64,000 bases of DNA, taken from contig VXBA01001813.1 of assembly GCA_013399895.1 (NCBI GenBank), positions 124,001-188,000 on the forward strand, in the 5' to 3' direction. Origin of the DNA: Serilophus lunatus. Its lineage: Eukaryota > Chordata > Aves > Passeriformes > Eurylaimidae. Below, piece after piece: positions 23,531 through 35,800 of the stretch; the first letter of the stretch is position 1, and each line of letters starts with the position of its first letter. The notes beneath the pieces were generated by a model that made no database searches, had not been told where the DNA came from, and saw only the letters and a program-made list of their open reading frames with translations. Made by a program: the position numbers and the translations under genes.

Positions 23531-23985
23531 CCCGCGGGGGGGGCTGGGGAGGGACCCGGCGGACTCCCCGCGCGGCGGGCGGGATGCGGAGGCGGGAGCC
23601 TGGAGCCGGGAAGGGCGGCGGGGAGCGGGGGAGGATCGCGGCGGCGCCGCAGACCCGGGAGATGCCGCGGGTCCGCGGCGGAGAAGCGGAGCCGGGAGGG
23701 CGCTGGGCACCCACCCCGCGGGCCCCAGAAAGGCTGCGCGGGGCCCGGCCGAGCCCTGACCGAGCCCCGGCCGAGCCCCGGCCGAGCCCAGGCTGAGCCC
23801 AGGCCGAGCCCCGGCCGAGCCGAGGCTGAGCCCCGACCGAGCCCTGACCGAGCCCCGGCCGAGCCCAGGCTGAGCCCCGGCCGAGCCCCATCCGAGCCCC
23901 GGCCCGGCCCCGGCTGCCCCTGCCCGCAGCGGAGATCCCCGTGAAGCCCTGCCCGGCACCCGCAGCGCTGCCAAAGTCACTCTGT
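23531..23985. promoter_or_regulatory. CpG island (right half), candidate promoter or first exon
   Basis: In a window that is otherwise AT-rich, these 455 bases are overwhelmingly G and C and dense in CpG (for example GCGGCGGCGCCGC, CCGCGCGGCGGGCGGG, CGCGGGTCCGCGGCGG). The block stops abruptly at about 23985, giving way to AT-rich sequence. Unlike the GC-rich blocks near 47 and 58 kb, no LTR ends or target-site duplications bound it, so a vertebrate-type CpG-island promoter is the natural reading. The gap removes its left part. Direction of transcription is not decided. A minus-strand donor-like site lies just left of the gap, and a plus-strand acceptor-like CTGCCCCTGCCCGCAG ends near 23929. 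No coding sequence can be assigned: the 70-codon frame at 23584-23796 is low complexity. Confidence 0.55.
23750..23903 (+). repeat. 11-bp GC-rich minisatellite, 14 units
   Basis: Fourteen consecutive 11-base units occur with no insertions or deletions, consensus CGAGCCCCGGC. Variants are TGAGCCC(A/C)GGC, CGAGCCCTGAC, CGAGCCGAGGC, TGAGCCCCGAC and CGAGCCCCATC. The minus strand carries a run of three or four G in nearly every unit, separated by seven to eight bases. The period is not a multiple of three, so a translated product would cycle through frames every 33 bases. That explains the repetitive Gly/Ala/Arg-rich frames on the minus strand, which I do not regard as protein-coding. Confidence 0.95.
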
Positions 23986-26900
23986 AACCTTGTTTGCTCA
24001 TTTTATTTCTAAGGCGCCAGTGATGAGGCTTGCTGAAATTTTGCAGGAATATGGCAACTTGCCTAAAATTATATGATTTTATATGCGTTTGTTTGGTCTG
24101 AGCGAAATTTTAGATTGTTGAAAGAGATTTGTTTTAGAAATCTGTTTGTCCTTATATCTTCATATCGCCCTTGGGAAAATCCCTTGGTAAAGTACAAGGT
24201 CTACCACCTTCTAATGAATATCGTAGAAAACATCAACGTGGTTGATATGGTTGGGTTTGTCTTTATTGAAAGGACAATGACATTCTCAAGCTTCGGAAGA
24301 GAGAACTCTAAACCAAAGCTAACTCTAAACCAAGTGAATGGCATGCACATTACTTCTGGGAGGTTATACCAGTCATGAGGATAGATGTTTTACTAAGGAA
24401 TTCTGTGTACAGCTGCACTATAGAAGGCAGAAACATTTAGCAAATATATTTTTACAATTGATTTGATTTTGCAAATAGCTTATATAGCTTTTCCAGTTGC
24501 AAATATCAACCAGTCTTGGCATTTTATTTCAGCCATTGGAAGACAGTACTCATTAAAAGAACCACAGCTGCTCTGCAGGCAGTCACAACTCATTATTTAT
24601 AATTAATATCCTTCTATATGCAGACATACCAAAAAAATTCTTTCTTTTTGCCCTAGTGTTTATGGTAGTGATGTGTCAGACTGCCAGTAAATTTGAAACC
24701 CGAGGAGTTTGTTTTTGGAGCCTCCAGTGGAGATCAAAGTTTCAATAGTCATTCTCTCACAGAAAACTTTTGCCGGTATCAGGCTTATTAGTAGAGTTGT
24801 TGCTATAAGTAGTGAGCAGTACCTCTTTCATGAAGGTTGGACTTTTATAACAGCAAAATAAATTATTGCTGTCCAAAAATAAGACAGAAAAATTTCCCTG
24901 AGCTAGGGACCAATATACTTCAGCAAACACCATCTGTAAAACAAAGAAATAGTTTCCTTCTCTAGCTCCTACAGACAAGGTTTTCCTCTGATACCTTGGG
25001 AGGGAAATTGAACTACAACTATTTCCTGACTTACAGGACTTTGGAAGGATCATTGTTCTTCAGCTGGCTAAACCTTTCTGAAAAACACTTATTCTGAAAG
25101 ACGCATATGTAACTAACATGCAGTTCATTTAGTACAATATTTATCCGTGGCATTGCCTTGACTGTTTGTATCGTCCTTACATGGCCAGCAGCTTGATTTT
25201 CCATCTACATCAGTTTAACACTGCTGGTACTTCAGTGAGCCTCTTAATTTTGGGGACAGCATACAGAAAAAGACTAGAGGTGTTTAGAATATATCCAGTA
25301 TGAACCATGATCCCCATTGTGAATGAAAGCAATACTTTGTAAAAAGTTCAGTGTGGATAAAAAGAAACTCATTTGAAAGGAACTCAAGCCACTCTTAGAC
25401 TTTCTAATCTTTCCTGCTTTGACAAAGCAGTTCTAAACCTTCCTCACTTTCTACAGCTAAAAGACAAACATAGCTTGGAAGTCTTTCAGACATATTTGTA
25501 TGATTTTTCTAGTAAACATAAGATGATGCTGATTAAAGCATAATAAATAAAGTATAAACCATATATGCAAGGCATCTTTCATTCTGAACATGTAAATAGT
25601 TTATTCTTTAATTATTTTCTGTGGATGTTTTTGGCTAGAAGTTAATCACATAATTGTGACAGTTTTAATCGTGACAGTTTTAGTTATATGAATTTTGACC
25701 TGTTCCAAAAACACTCCAGAGGACATCCCACACTGTTGAGTGAAAATATCTCATATTACCTTTTTTTCTTCCCACCTCAGCATTGACAGACTGGTGATGA
25801 ATAACAGTAACTCTCCAATTCTGATTTGGCTCACATGTGCAAAACCTCTCGTCTGTCACGCCTTCGTCCCAGCCACAGCACCTGCTGCAGTACAGTTATT
25901 TGAGCTTCATCAAATACTTCCCAATATCATACCAGGTCATCCTGTGACTCTGAAACACATCTCTGCTGTTGGCAGAAGGCCGCATCGCTTTTGAAACCCT
26001 CTCTTCTCCCAACCCTAGAAAAAATGTGCTTAAAAAAACCTATTAAGAGATGCAGAATTTTTCATTTTCATTGCAAAAAATTCTGAGTCCATGCACTCAG
26101 TCTCTATTTAAGGGACTTCAAAATACTCCCAAGTCAATGTCCCCCACATTTGACTTTTCATGTGTCTCAGTTATGTCACTGGGGCCTGTAGGGCTGGACA
26201 GAAGGAGGAGCTGAGGAAGGACTGAATGAAACAAACCCCCTTCCAAGCCTGATTGGAAAGATGCAAACTATCTTGACACGTTTTGTCTTTTGCTACTGGT
26301 TGAAGCACATGTAGAGTTCTCTCCTGATGGCAGCCTTTCCTACTGTAAATCTTTTACAGCCTTTCTTATGACTTTATGTTTCAGTACCAGCCGGGCCATC
26401 TTCTCGTGCTCATGCTGCCATATAATCCTATAGAATTGCTGAATTAATGTAGTACTAAAAGAGCCTATAAGCAAGGTTATCAAATAAAAAGTTATTTTTC
26501 AGCAAACTTTGGTTTTTTTTAGAATAACTGATCAAAAATTTGACAATTTATTGCTAAACTTAAATAATTTAGTTCTATACTGTCATCAATCTGCTGAATA
26601 TAACAGATCACATTGAGTATGACACAAGTTTAAGACAAGATTTTGCGATCCTTGCTTATTCCATTCCTAAGAAACATGGGAAATATGTGAAAGTCTCCCC
26701 AGCCTGATGACTGAAGCTGCTCTTCAACTTGCATTCCCTACCTACCTGTCATAAAACGGGTTCATGGATTAAAATGATCTTTAGTTAATTCTAAGTGTAA
26801 TTATGGAATATTCGACAGGGGAAAAAGCTAGTGGAAATACTGAATCTGATTTTTCCAGGTGGATTTAGAGTATGTAACCATAACATAATGAAAGACAAAA

Positions 26901-27216
26901 TTCTTTATAAGAATGAAGCAAAGTTTAAAATATATTTGGTGTTTGGTGAGGTTACACTAGTTTATGATGGAAAGTGATATGTTATTTCACTCCAATGCTC
27001 TTCTGGGTGGATTTTGCAGATTGCAGATATGACACAGCAGAATTATAAATAAGATTAACTGCTTCTATAGCTTCATCTTGTCATTCTTCCACAGAAATAT
27101 CATCTAGTAGAAATCAACTACAGCTGGCTGCATTTCCAGACTTTCTAAGTGGAGGCTTTTCATTATTATCCCTGCATTGTTATTGATATGATCCCAGGTG
27201 ACAATAAGAAAAAAAG

Positions 27217-27252
27217 GCAATGTGTGTGCATATATAGGTATGTGTGTGTACG
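27217..27252 (+). repeat. TG/TA microsatellite
   Basis: An impure ATGTGTGTGCATATATAGG and TATGTGTGTGTACG run. It is low complexity. Confidence 0.75.
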
Positions 27253-29876
27253 TTTGCATTAGGCATGTGTGCATCTATAGGCATCTGTACATTGCTACTG
27301 TAACTTCTATGGCCTTGGAATTTACCTTCAGCTGTTCTAAGGTAGCCAGCTGTTATCACTAACTGTTGCTTTGCGTCTTGCTTCCTGCTCCAAAACATTT
27401 TCTTCTGATTTCTTCTACTAGTTCTCTCTACCTGTCAAGTAGATGTAAAGTTTTCCTTGATTTTAGCAGGTTTTTTTGACATGACCCTTATGAGAGCCCC
27501 TGAGCATTCCTGTGCTCTTCAATCTGAATCTGTTCCTTCTCCCAATAACTGTTCCATGCGCTATCCTATGCCATTACTGAAGCTGGAATACTATCACCTT
27601 TAGGCTCCTTTCTCTAAATCTCTGCTTGTCCTGAGGTGCTGCTGCAAACAATAGGCCACATTGACAAACTACTATAAGCATTTAGAGTTCACAATTTATT
27701 CTTTTTCTCTTCTTGATCTTAGTGATGTTTCCGCTTTTTCATAGCTATAGGATATGGATAAATGATACCAGATCCAGCTGGTATTTTACATTTTACCACT
27801 ATACCTCCCTGGGAGCACACTTAGTCCATTGGTGACTAAACCTTGCTCAAAACACTCAGACATGCCTTTTTGGTTCCGTTTAGCTAGAATATAATCAAAT
27901 ATCAAAATTTTGCACCGAGGAGAAGGAACTGGTCAGTTCTGCTGTCCATTATGTGGATACTTGCTTTTTTATACTAGAAGTTTGAATGCTTAAAAATAAC
28001 TGTAGTTTGAAGATAATGCACAAGAAATCAATAACAAGCCCTTATACCAAGGAAATATCGATGCAGAATTGTATTAGGCTCTGCCCTTAAGATATTTCTC
28101 TAAAGCACACATTTATTTCTTAAGGAAATGCATATCCAAAATTAAAGGGCAATGTACTGTTTTATCATCTTGGAATACCTTGTTACTTTACAATGACCAG
28201 GCAACTTTCCATCTGTAGCTTTGGAAAGAGATTCCTGGCTGGCCCAAAAGCTATACATTTTATCTATGTTGGTCTCCAAGAGCTTAGCCAGGTAAAGTAG
28301 TGCAGCTTGAGTTACTTCATCCACAAGCCTCCTTTTGAAGTCTTGCCAGCTGCCTCTTTTTGTTTTGGATGATTTGGCAGACATTAGGCAAAATATAAAA
28401 TCTTTTCTATGCCGTGAAATGTGTCCACCTTTATTTTGCTGCAAGGATTTGGTTCCTGTCACTCATGTTGAAGGAAATTGCTAGCACTGCGCTTCTTATA
28501 AAGTTGCCATGCTGAGATTTTCTGAGTGGTATTCAGTTAGCATTACTGGCTGGATCCATGAGGCAACCAGGCTGAAGAAAAACCTGCTTACTGTTTTAGA
28601 AAAACTTAGACTCAGTCCTGGATTGGGTATTGAGATTATGTTTAACTTTTATGACTTAATTTCTTTTGTTGGTCTTGTGTGAGCTGATTAAAATAAAGAG
28701 TAACATATTCCAGTCTGCTCATAACAGCATTTGTTTTTAAGCCTTCGTGAGTGGGATGAGAGAAAACTGAAATAGGATAGGAAATGAAATTTTACAGGGA
28801 TAGCGGACGATACATGTCCCACTTGGAAATTACATGCTACAGCAGTTATCTACTAGCTATATTCCTGTAGAGCAGAGACCTAGTAGGGGTAGGAAAGGAG
28901 GAGTAGCAAATGGCTGTACAGACTTCCCAGGTGATATTTGTGACAGAGAAAAAGAAAATACCTATGTCACCTATCAAGTGCTGCTGATAGTATGGCAGTA
29001 ATAAAATAGAAAAAGGAAGAGAAATTTCATACTCTGAGATTAGTTTTTATCCTGGTATTTTCTGCCCAAAGATGGACTTTGCATGAAAATGGAGACAGCA
29101 GATGCTGTTGGATTCAGAAGGAAAAAAAGGCAAAATAGAAAATAAAAGTATAAGCAAACAACAAATTCTGCACACAGATTGTTAAGTATATATTTGATCA
29201 AGTTGGGATTATTTTTGCCTTATTTTACAAGCAAGAACCCAACAAAAAATTTACTCTTGGTTTAAATTTCCAATTCCCTAATTCTCTATTGATAGAGGTG
29301 CCTGATGAAAGGTGTCAGAGGTGCAGAAAAAATTCCATATTAGAAGTACTAGAAACTGCCTGAGACTTTATTTAGAAAGGAGAAAAATAGGACAGACTCA
29401 GTGGGAGAGATTCAGGATAACGGACTGCTAAATGAAGGCAGATAAAGCCAAGAGAGTTCCCCATTTCCGTGGAAGATCCTTTGAAAATAAATAAGAAAAA
29501 CACACCAAATTTGACATTTCTACAAGTCAAATTGTCACCATTAAGCTAAAAAGCTAGGGAAAATTCAAAAGAGAAGTATAGATTAAAGACTTCCCAACTT
29601 AAATGCAGAAGAATGGAGAAAAAACAAACCTACCCACTAGAAAAACCTCTTCTTGAAAACAGACACTGAAGTTTAGTCTAATGTCTACAGGGTGAATTTT
29701 TTCCTAAAACTATGTTATTTGGTAGCTGTCTATCTACCACAAGGCCCTTTGTTGCAGACAGCATTTGACATTAACTACAGTTAGAAGCACGGGTCTTGCT
29801 CAATGGACCACTGCATAACTTTGCTTTTGTTGCAACTGCCAGGAATATGAATTAGGTTTTTTTAAATCAGAAAATA

Positions 29877-29897
29877 CTTTTTCTTTTTTTTTTTTTC
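29877..29897 (+). repeat. T-rich homopolymer tract
   Basis: A run of five T, one C and fourteen T. On the minus strand it would be a poly(A) tract, but no retroposon body adjoins it. Confidence 0.7.
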
Positions 29898-32800
29898 CCT
29901 GGAAATTACTCATCCCACCTTTGCCTTGTGATGGGAAAGGGATGGAAAATTATGTGATAGGGCAACCTTTTTTCTGTTGGCTATTCTGTCAAGCTGTTTC
30001 TTCATCACAGTAAGTCTGCTATATTTTAAATGTTACTGTCCTCTTTATAGTATTTCTATTGCTCACAGGTATCTTCTTTCCTCCTACCTCTCTGAATTTC
30101 TCATCTTTCCTAATCACAGCTTGAAAGAACCATTTCAAGCATGCCTCAGTCTAAAGAATTAATATTGTAGTAAACATTGTTTGATATGTATTTTATCCAA
30201 TATTTTGAAAACAATAGGCTTTCTTGTTTTTTTCTTGCTCACCCAATCAGCTGCAGTGAGCAACCTTTCATGCAAGCTCAGAATGTCAACTGCTTGCCAA
30301 ATAAAACAAATTAAATATCTCACTAATAAGTGGGGCACTGAGAGTGGTTTTAACTATTCTTTTTTTTACTAAAGTCCAAAGAAGACATTAGAAGTCTATT
30401 GGATATACATATACCACCAGGATGAAAAGAAGGTGCTATTCCTAAGCTTGCTTCTTCAGGTGGGAAATAGCAGATGGAGTGAGACAAAAAAAAAGAGAAG
30501 CAGGTCCCTACTGTGTGTGGGGATCTTTGTGCGTGTATATAGCTTTGTGTGTATGTACAACCCTATGAAATGCAGAAGCACAAGCTAACACAGATAAATA
30601 AAATTGTTCCCAAAAAATTACCCATAGGAAGACACTCACAAATTCAAATGAAGTGCAGACTTTGATTTTCTGTTTATTATTTGTACTCCATAACTAATTG
30701 CACAATAATAATGATCTCTGTTTAGCTTAATGAATACTAAGATTTATGTTTATCATCTGATTCAAGGTTTCTTTTAGCTGATCACTAGATGCAACAGCGG
30801 GTAAGAACCAAAGAAAATTCCAAAAGTGTTTCAGTCTGGGAACAAAATCTCAGATATTTACGAAGCTATATCATTTCCTGTTTCTCATACATAGTCACCT
30901 AATAAATCATTGTCTCTCACTGCATAACATTACTTTGTATAACTCCATTCTTTTTGATATCCGTGAGATGGCAATAAAAGTATGAGCAATTCACTTTCCA
31001 AAAGAGAGACTTTTTGACTGAGTTATAAAAAGTACAAAAACTATTCAACTATTTACCATTCCGAGAATAAGCTGTTCTTACAGACATTTATTCCTTTTTT
31101 TTTGTGTGTGTGCTATGTGGTAGTAAACACACATAATCAGGAAAATACAAAAAAGGATTTATGAAAGCACAATTTAAGATTTTCTGAAATATCTTCTGCA
31201 ATATCCCATGAAAACTGAATCTACTGAACTCTGACATTGTGAGCTGGCCACAGAATGATGTTTATGATGATTATGAAAACATGCCTTTCCCTCAGGGGGA
31301 AACATTAATTATCATATCTAATCTTTATACAGAAATTAATTACTGTTTCTTTTCTATTCTTGGCTTCAGCTATTAGTTGTGTTTGGGAAGAAAAGTACAG
31401 AACTTGTTAGGTGTTGTAAAACAATATAAAATAAACAAACAAGCAAAAATACCCAGAAAGAAAAGCGTTCAAGAAAAAGGAAGCAAAATTTATCAAACTC
31501 AGTCTCTCCAAAGAAATTTTTAAAATGTATTTAGTAAACCACCTAGTCTTTTCAAATACTGATTTTATGCTCATAAAAGTGACTGTCATCTAGCAGTGCA
31601 ATGTTCTCAAATATCTTTGTATCTGCACTAAAGAATGTGAAAATAACAAAATGTCTGAGTTAGTAATCTTGGAAGTTCAAGGACCAGAATCCAAGTGTTA
31701 TTTTGAGCAGTGTACACTGTATGTTTTGGAGAAGACTTGGAGAAGTAGAAAGGAGAAAAATCCTGTTAGCAACAGAACTATATGGCTTATTAGAGTTGAG
31801 TATCTAACACCTCAAGGGGAGGGGATTCTGAAGTGTTATAATACCAGATTAACTTCTATCATTTTGAGATATAAAATACAAAGAGACTGCTAGGACTCAT
31901 TTATTGCTTTAGGCATTGTAATTGTTTATCCCCAAGTTTCCTGGAAGATGTAAAGGCTAGCCAAAATGAAGTTAGAGGAAAAAATAAAAAAGGGGGGGGT
32001 GAAAACACCAAATAGATGACTGGGAAGGCCTCTATTGTAGGCTGCAGGTGAATGCTTACTTGACACATGGATAGATATTAGAATTTGACACTACAGGAAT
32101 GCAAGTAAAAATGTTTTATGGGGTTTTTAGCTTGTATCACTACATAACTTCACAATGATAAAAATGAATAGTTGATTGTGATGTACTGCTGTAGTATAGG
32201 AAAGTCTTGGATTTTAACAAAGAACGGACAGTTAATCTACCTGTAGTTTTCTCCAAATTGTTCTTTTTGTCATTTGTAATCTAGTAGAATCTGGAAATCT
32301 CAGATCCCTCATGCTTCCTGTATTTCCCCTGTGCTTGTCACATCTTAAATGATCCTATCTTTTTAAGTGGGGCTTTAGGACTCATACAATGTTTGTCTCT
32401 CTACAAAATGTTTAAGTGTTTAAGGTTAGTGATGGATGACTTTGGAGTAGATACACAGAGCTCACTTCTCCAGAGTAACTGATGAACACTGTAAAACAAT
32501 CTACACTGAATGTCTGAAATATCCCTATCATAAATGACTCTATTGGAGAGTAAAACAGAAAATTACTGCAATGGCAGCTTAAGCCTTTTACATATAATAA
32601 ATTAATCAGTACTTAAAATGGCTACTGCCATTTTTTTTCTATAAGTGCCAACAACTTTTATTTTTTGTGCCAATGCATTTTTCTTTAGATTCAGTAGAAG
32701 AACAAAGGATCTACAGGATTTAAAGTAAAAGATTAGATTATCAGAGACATGTTTACAAGAAAAAACAGAATCTAAAAATCTTGCTTGAACCTTGCTTGCC

Positions 32801-35800
32801 TAAAATTTTCTATTTCTCATACTTTTTTTCTTCTAAAAGTCAGTATACAACTCATGAAAGCTGTAAATTTAAGAGGCTTAGAGACTGAAATTTTGCATTA
32901 TCCAAGGCATAGGGACAGCACAGTACAACACTCTATGCGTGGTTTCATCAACGTGTTTTAAATCTGACTCAAACGCTGTTGTTAGTTCAGACTGCCTACA
33001 TGTCCTTTTTAGAACAGAGCATCTCTGTTTTAAGAAAGTTTGCCCTAAACTCCAGATATTTTTGGATTTTGGCAAAGGGCAATATAGCCAGTCTTTTGTT
33101 GAGGCTATTTATTTGCAGTGATGAGGAAGTGTCACATTGTCAGTGTCTCCTTGGATTCAGCCCCCATTGATTTATGTTTCTTACTGTCACAAATTGCAAT
33201 CTGGCATCTTACACCACACCGTAATATTCCTTTCTGTCATCTGTCTATCGTCCACTGTTAAATAAAATAGAGTAGAAAAACTCACATCATCTGATCCATA
33301 TTGTCTTTCTGATTATGAATAGGTACAACTGGAGCATTTTTTTAAGTGTAACTTACCTAGGACCCACTTGCAAAGTTTAACTTTTTTCTCTAAACTGAGG
33401 TCATTTGGAATAATGAGTTTCTGGTCTTGAGGACATAATTTGTGCTGATTCAGAAAAAGATTCCTGGCAGAACTGGGCCAAAATTTATGCTAAAATTATT
33501 TTGTTCTTATATTATTTTCAAGAAACAAAAATTAGCTCAAGTTGAAGTGTTATTAAATTGTCCCAGTATATTTCTGCAGCGAAGGAATAACAGCTTCATC
33601 ACTGAATCATACCTTACTGGTTTCTGTTGTAATTTCTTGATTTTTTTTTCTGTTATTTGAAAATAAATTAATTTTATCTTAGAAATTTCCATTGGTTTCA
33701 TTTCTTAATCTCAATACTTGACTCAGAAACAAAGCATTCTGGTTTTGTCGGGAAGAAGGTGTGCATAACCAGAACAGAAACGCAAAAATTACAGGTTATA
33801 AATAGCATCTAGAGAGCAACAACCAAAACTAGTAATATCAAAACAAGAATTATCATCTTTTCCAGTTCGGCTATATGTAATTATTTCCTTTAACTGTCAG
33901 TGACTCTGAAGTGAACAGACATAAAGCAGTAATTCAGAAACGTTTAATTCTTGATGTTAGACTGTAAACACTAGGGTTTCCTCACACTAGCTGTGGATCA
34001 AAGCTAGTCTCAAACTCCTAAAACACAACTTAATTGTCCAGGCTGTTTTCTTGAAGAATGTAAGGTATCCTCCAGAAATTTATTCTTACCCCAGAATCAG
34101 AGAAAACATCTGAGACAAATTAGAGCATCGTGAACATGCCCATTGAATAAATCACATTTGGTAGCTTGATGAAAAGGAAATTTTTAGGGCTATCTTTAGT
34201 AGTAGGATTTAATCTCATGAAGTAACTTTAGATGTAGGGAATTCATTGTATCTTATTATCTCCCCTTCTACAGTAAACAGTACAGTACTTGTATAGTATA
34301 GTACATTAACTACTTTCAGATTTTGTGATAAATGGTCTATAATAGTTTTAAGTGGATATAAGCTATCAAAAAGAACGTGTTAGATGTTTTACTGGTATCT
34401 GTGGCACCTCAAAAATTATTGGACCTGCACAACACTTTTTCATATAATCAATAACAACATTTAAGAATGCTGTCCATGCTCTAAAGGTAAATACAAAAAT
34501 TTTGCTAGCACAAAACATTTAGACTTTTTTAGATCTCTTAAATCTTAGTTTTATGTGTTTCTGAACCAATGCCTCATGTTCAGTCACTGTTGATTTGTTT
34601 TTTGAACTCTTTCAATTTGATAGAACAGTAGACTGCAAAATAAGATTATGTTTTAGAATCTGATCTCAAGCCAGTGAACTTAATGTACTCTCCTTTATTT
34701 AAGCTAGTTTTAGGTTGAACCCTCAAATCTATCGCTGAACAGTAGTAATAGAAATGTTAATCCTATCTAGTGCTTGCCACCTTCTTTTCTCAGTGTTCTT
34801 TATTGCATATTAAATCCCTATATCTCTTCTCCCTCACTTTAAACTGAGTCGAGGTAACTAAAATCAATGTGAAAAAAGGACTTTGACATTGTACCATTCC
34901 TATTGGTTCCAAAACAATTAAACTAATCTTAGGAGATACAAAAATATGGATTTACTAGATCATTGTAGACTAAGTGGGAATCTTACACTGGGAAGACAAC
35001 ACTACATTGAAGGAAGTACACATAGGCCAGTAAAGGAAGCCAGGACTATTATGAGAAGAGGGTAGTGATATGGGAGGCGTAGAGAACTGAGCAATTACTG
35101 AACAAAAGACAGAGAAGTCTTTTGCCTGAAAGGTCCTGACACACTCAGTACCCTTCTGCCTTGTCTGGACTTCAATACTGCCCCTGGAGGCTGTTAGAAT
35201 TAAGTTGAATTCCTGAATTTGCTTTCAGGACATCCTGTCCAGTCCTGCAAATGGATTTAATTAAGATAATAACACAATTCTTCACCTTATATCCCATGCA
35301 AATGAACTTCTGCCTGTAAAGATATCTTTCAAGTGTCTTACTCAACTGGGTGGACACTCCTCATTGTATTGCTTTGTTGACTGCAAATAAATTTATATAT
35401 GCTATGCAAATGTGCCTTTTCTTGGCAAGCATAAGGTGGTGCCAATTTGCACTGCCTATGCATGGTTGTGAGCCCAAGTGTGTAACTGTACAACACGGCT
35501 TCTGAGATGTCATCATAAAACATAAGTGAGAGTAATGAATGTGACTGATTAGCTTGTCTTAGGAGAAGATATGTAAAAAATTATTACTGCAGCTGGGCCT
35601 CTGATCCTGGGAATATTGGGCACAAATCAAATACCTTTAGTTTTGGTGACTTCGAAGGAATGTGTTTGGAAAAGGAACTAAACAAAGTTTCTCTTGGATA
35701 TACTGAATTCTCATGTAAAGATCATTTAAGAAAATGCTTGTTTATTTTTCTTGCTAGATCTTTTTGTTTTGCTTGTATAGCAAAAACACTTAGGTCCAAT

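Noticed and set aside
23584..23796. 70-codon plus-strand frame in the CpG island
   Set aside because: Its composition is Arg/Gly/Pro/Ala-rich as expected from GC-rich DNA, it ends inside the minisatellite, and no domain is recognisable.
22962..24001. Two long minus-strand open frames (309 and 343 codons) across the GC-rich block
   Set aside because: Both run through the 442-N gap, and the readable parts are translations of the 11-bp minisatellite and other low-complexity GC-rich DNA.
28142..28462. 106-codon minus-strand frame with a Lys-rich, helix-like middle
   Set aside because: It looked protein-like at first, but I could not connect it to any family and no splice partners are evident.
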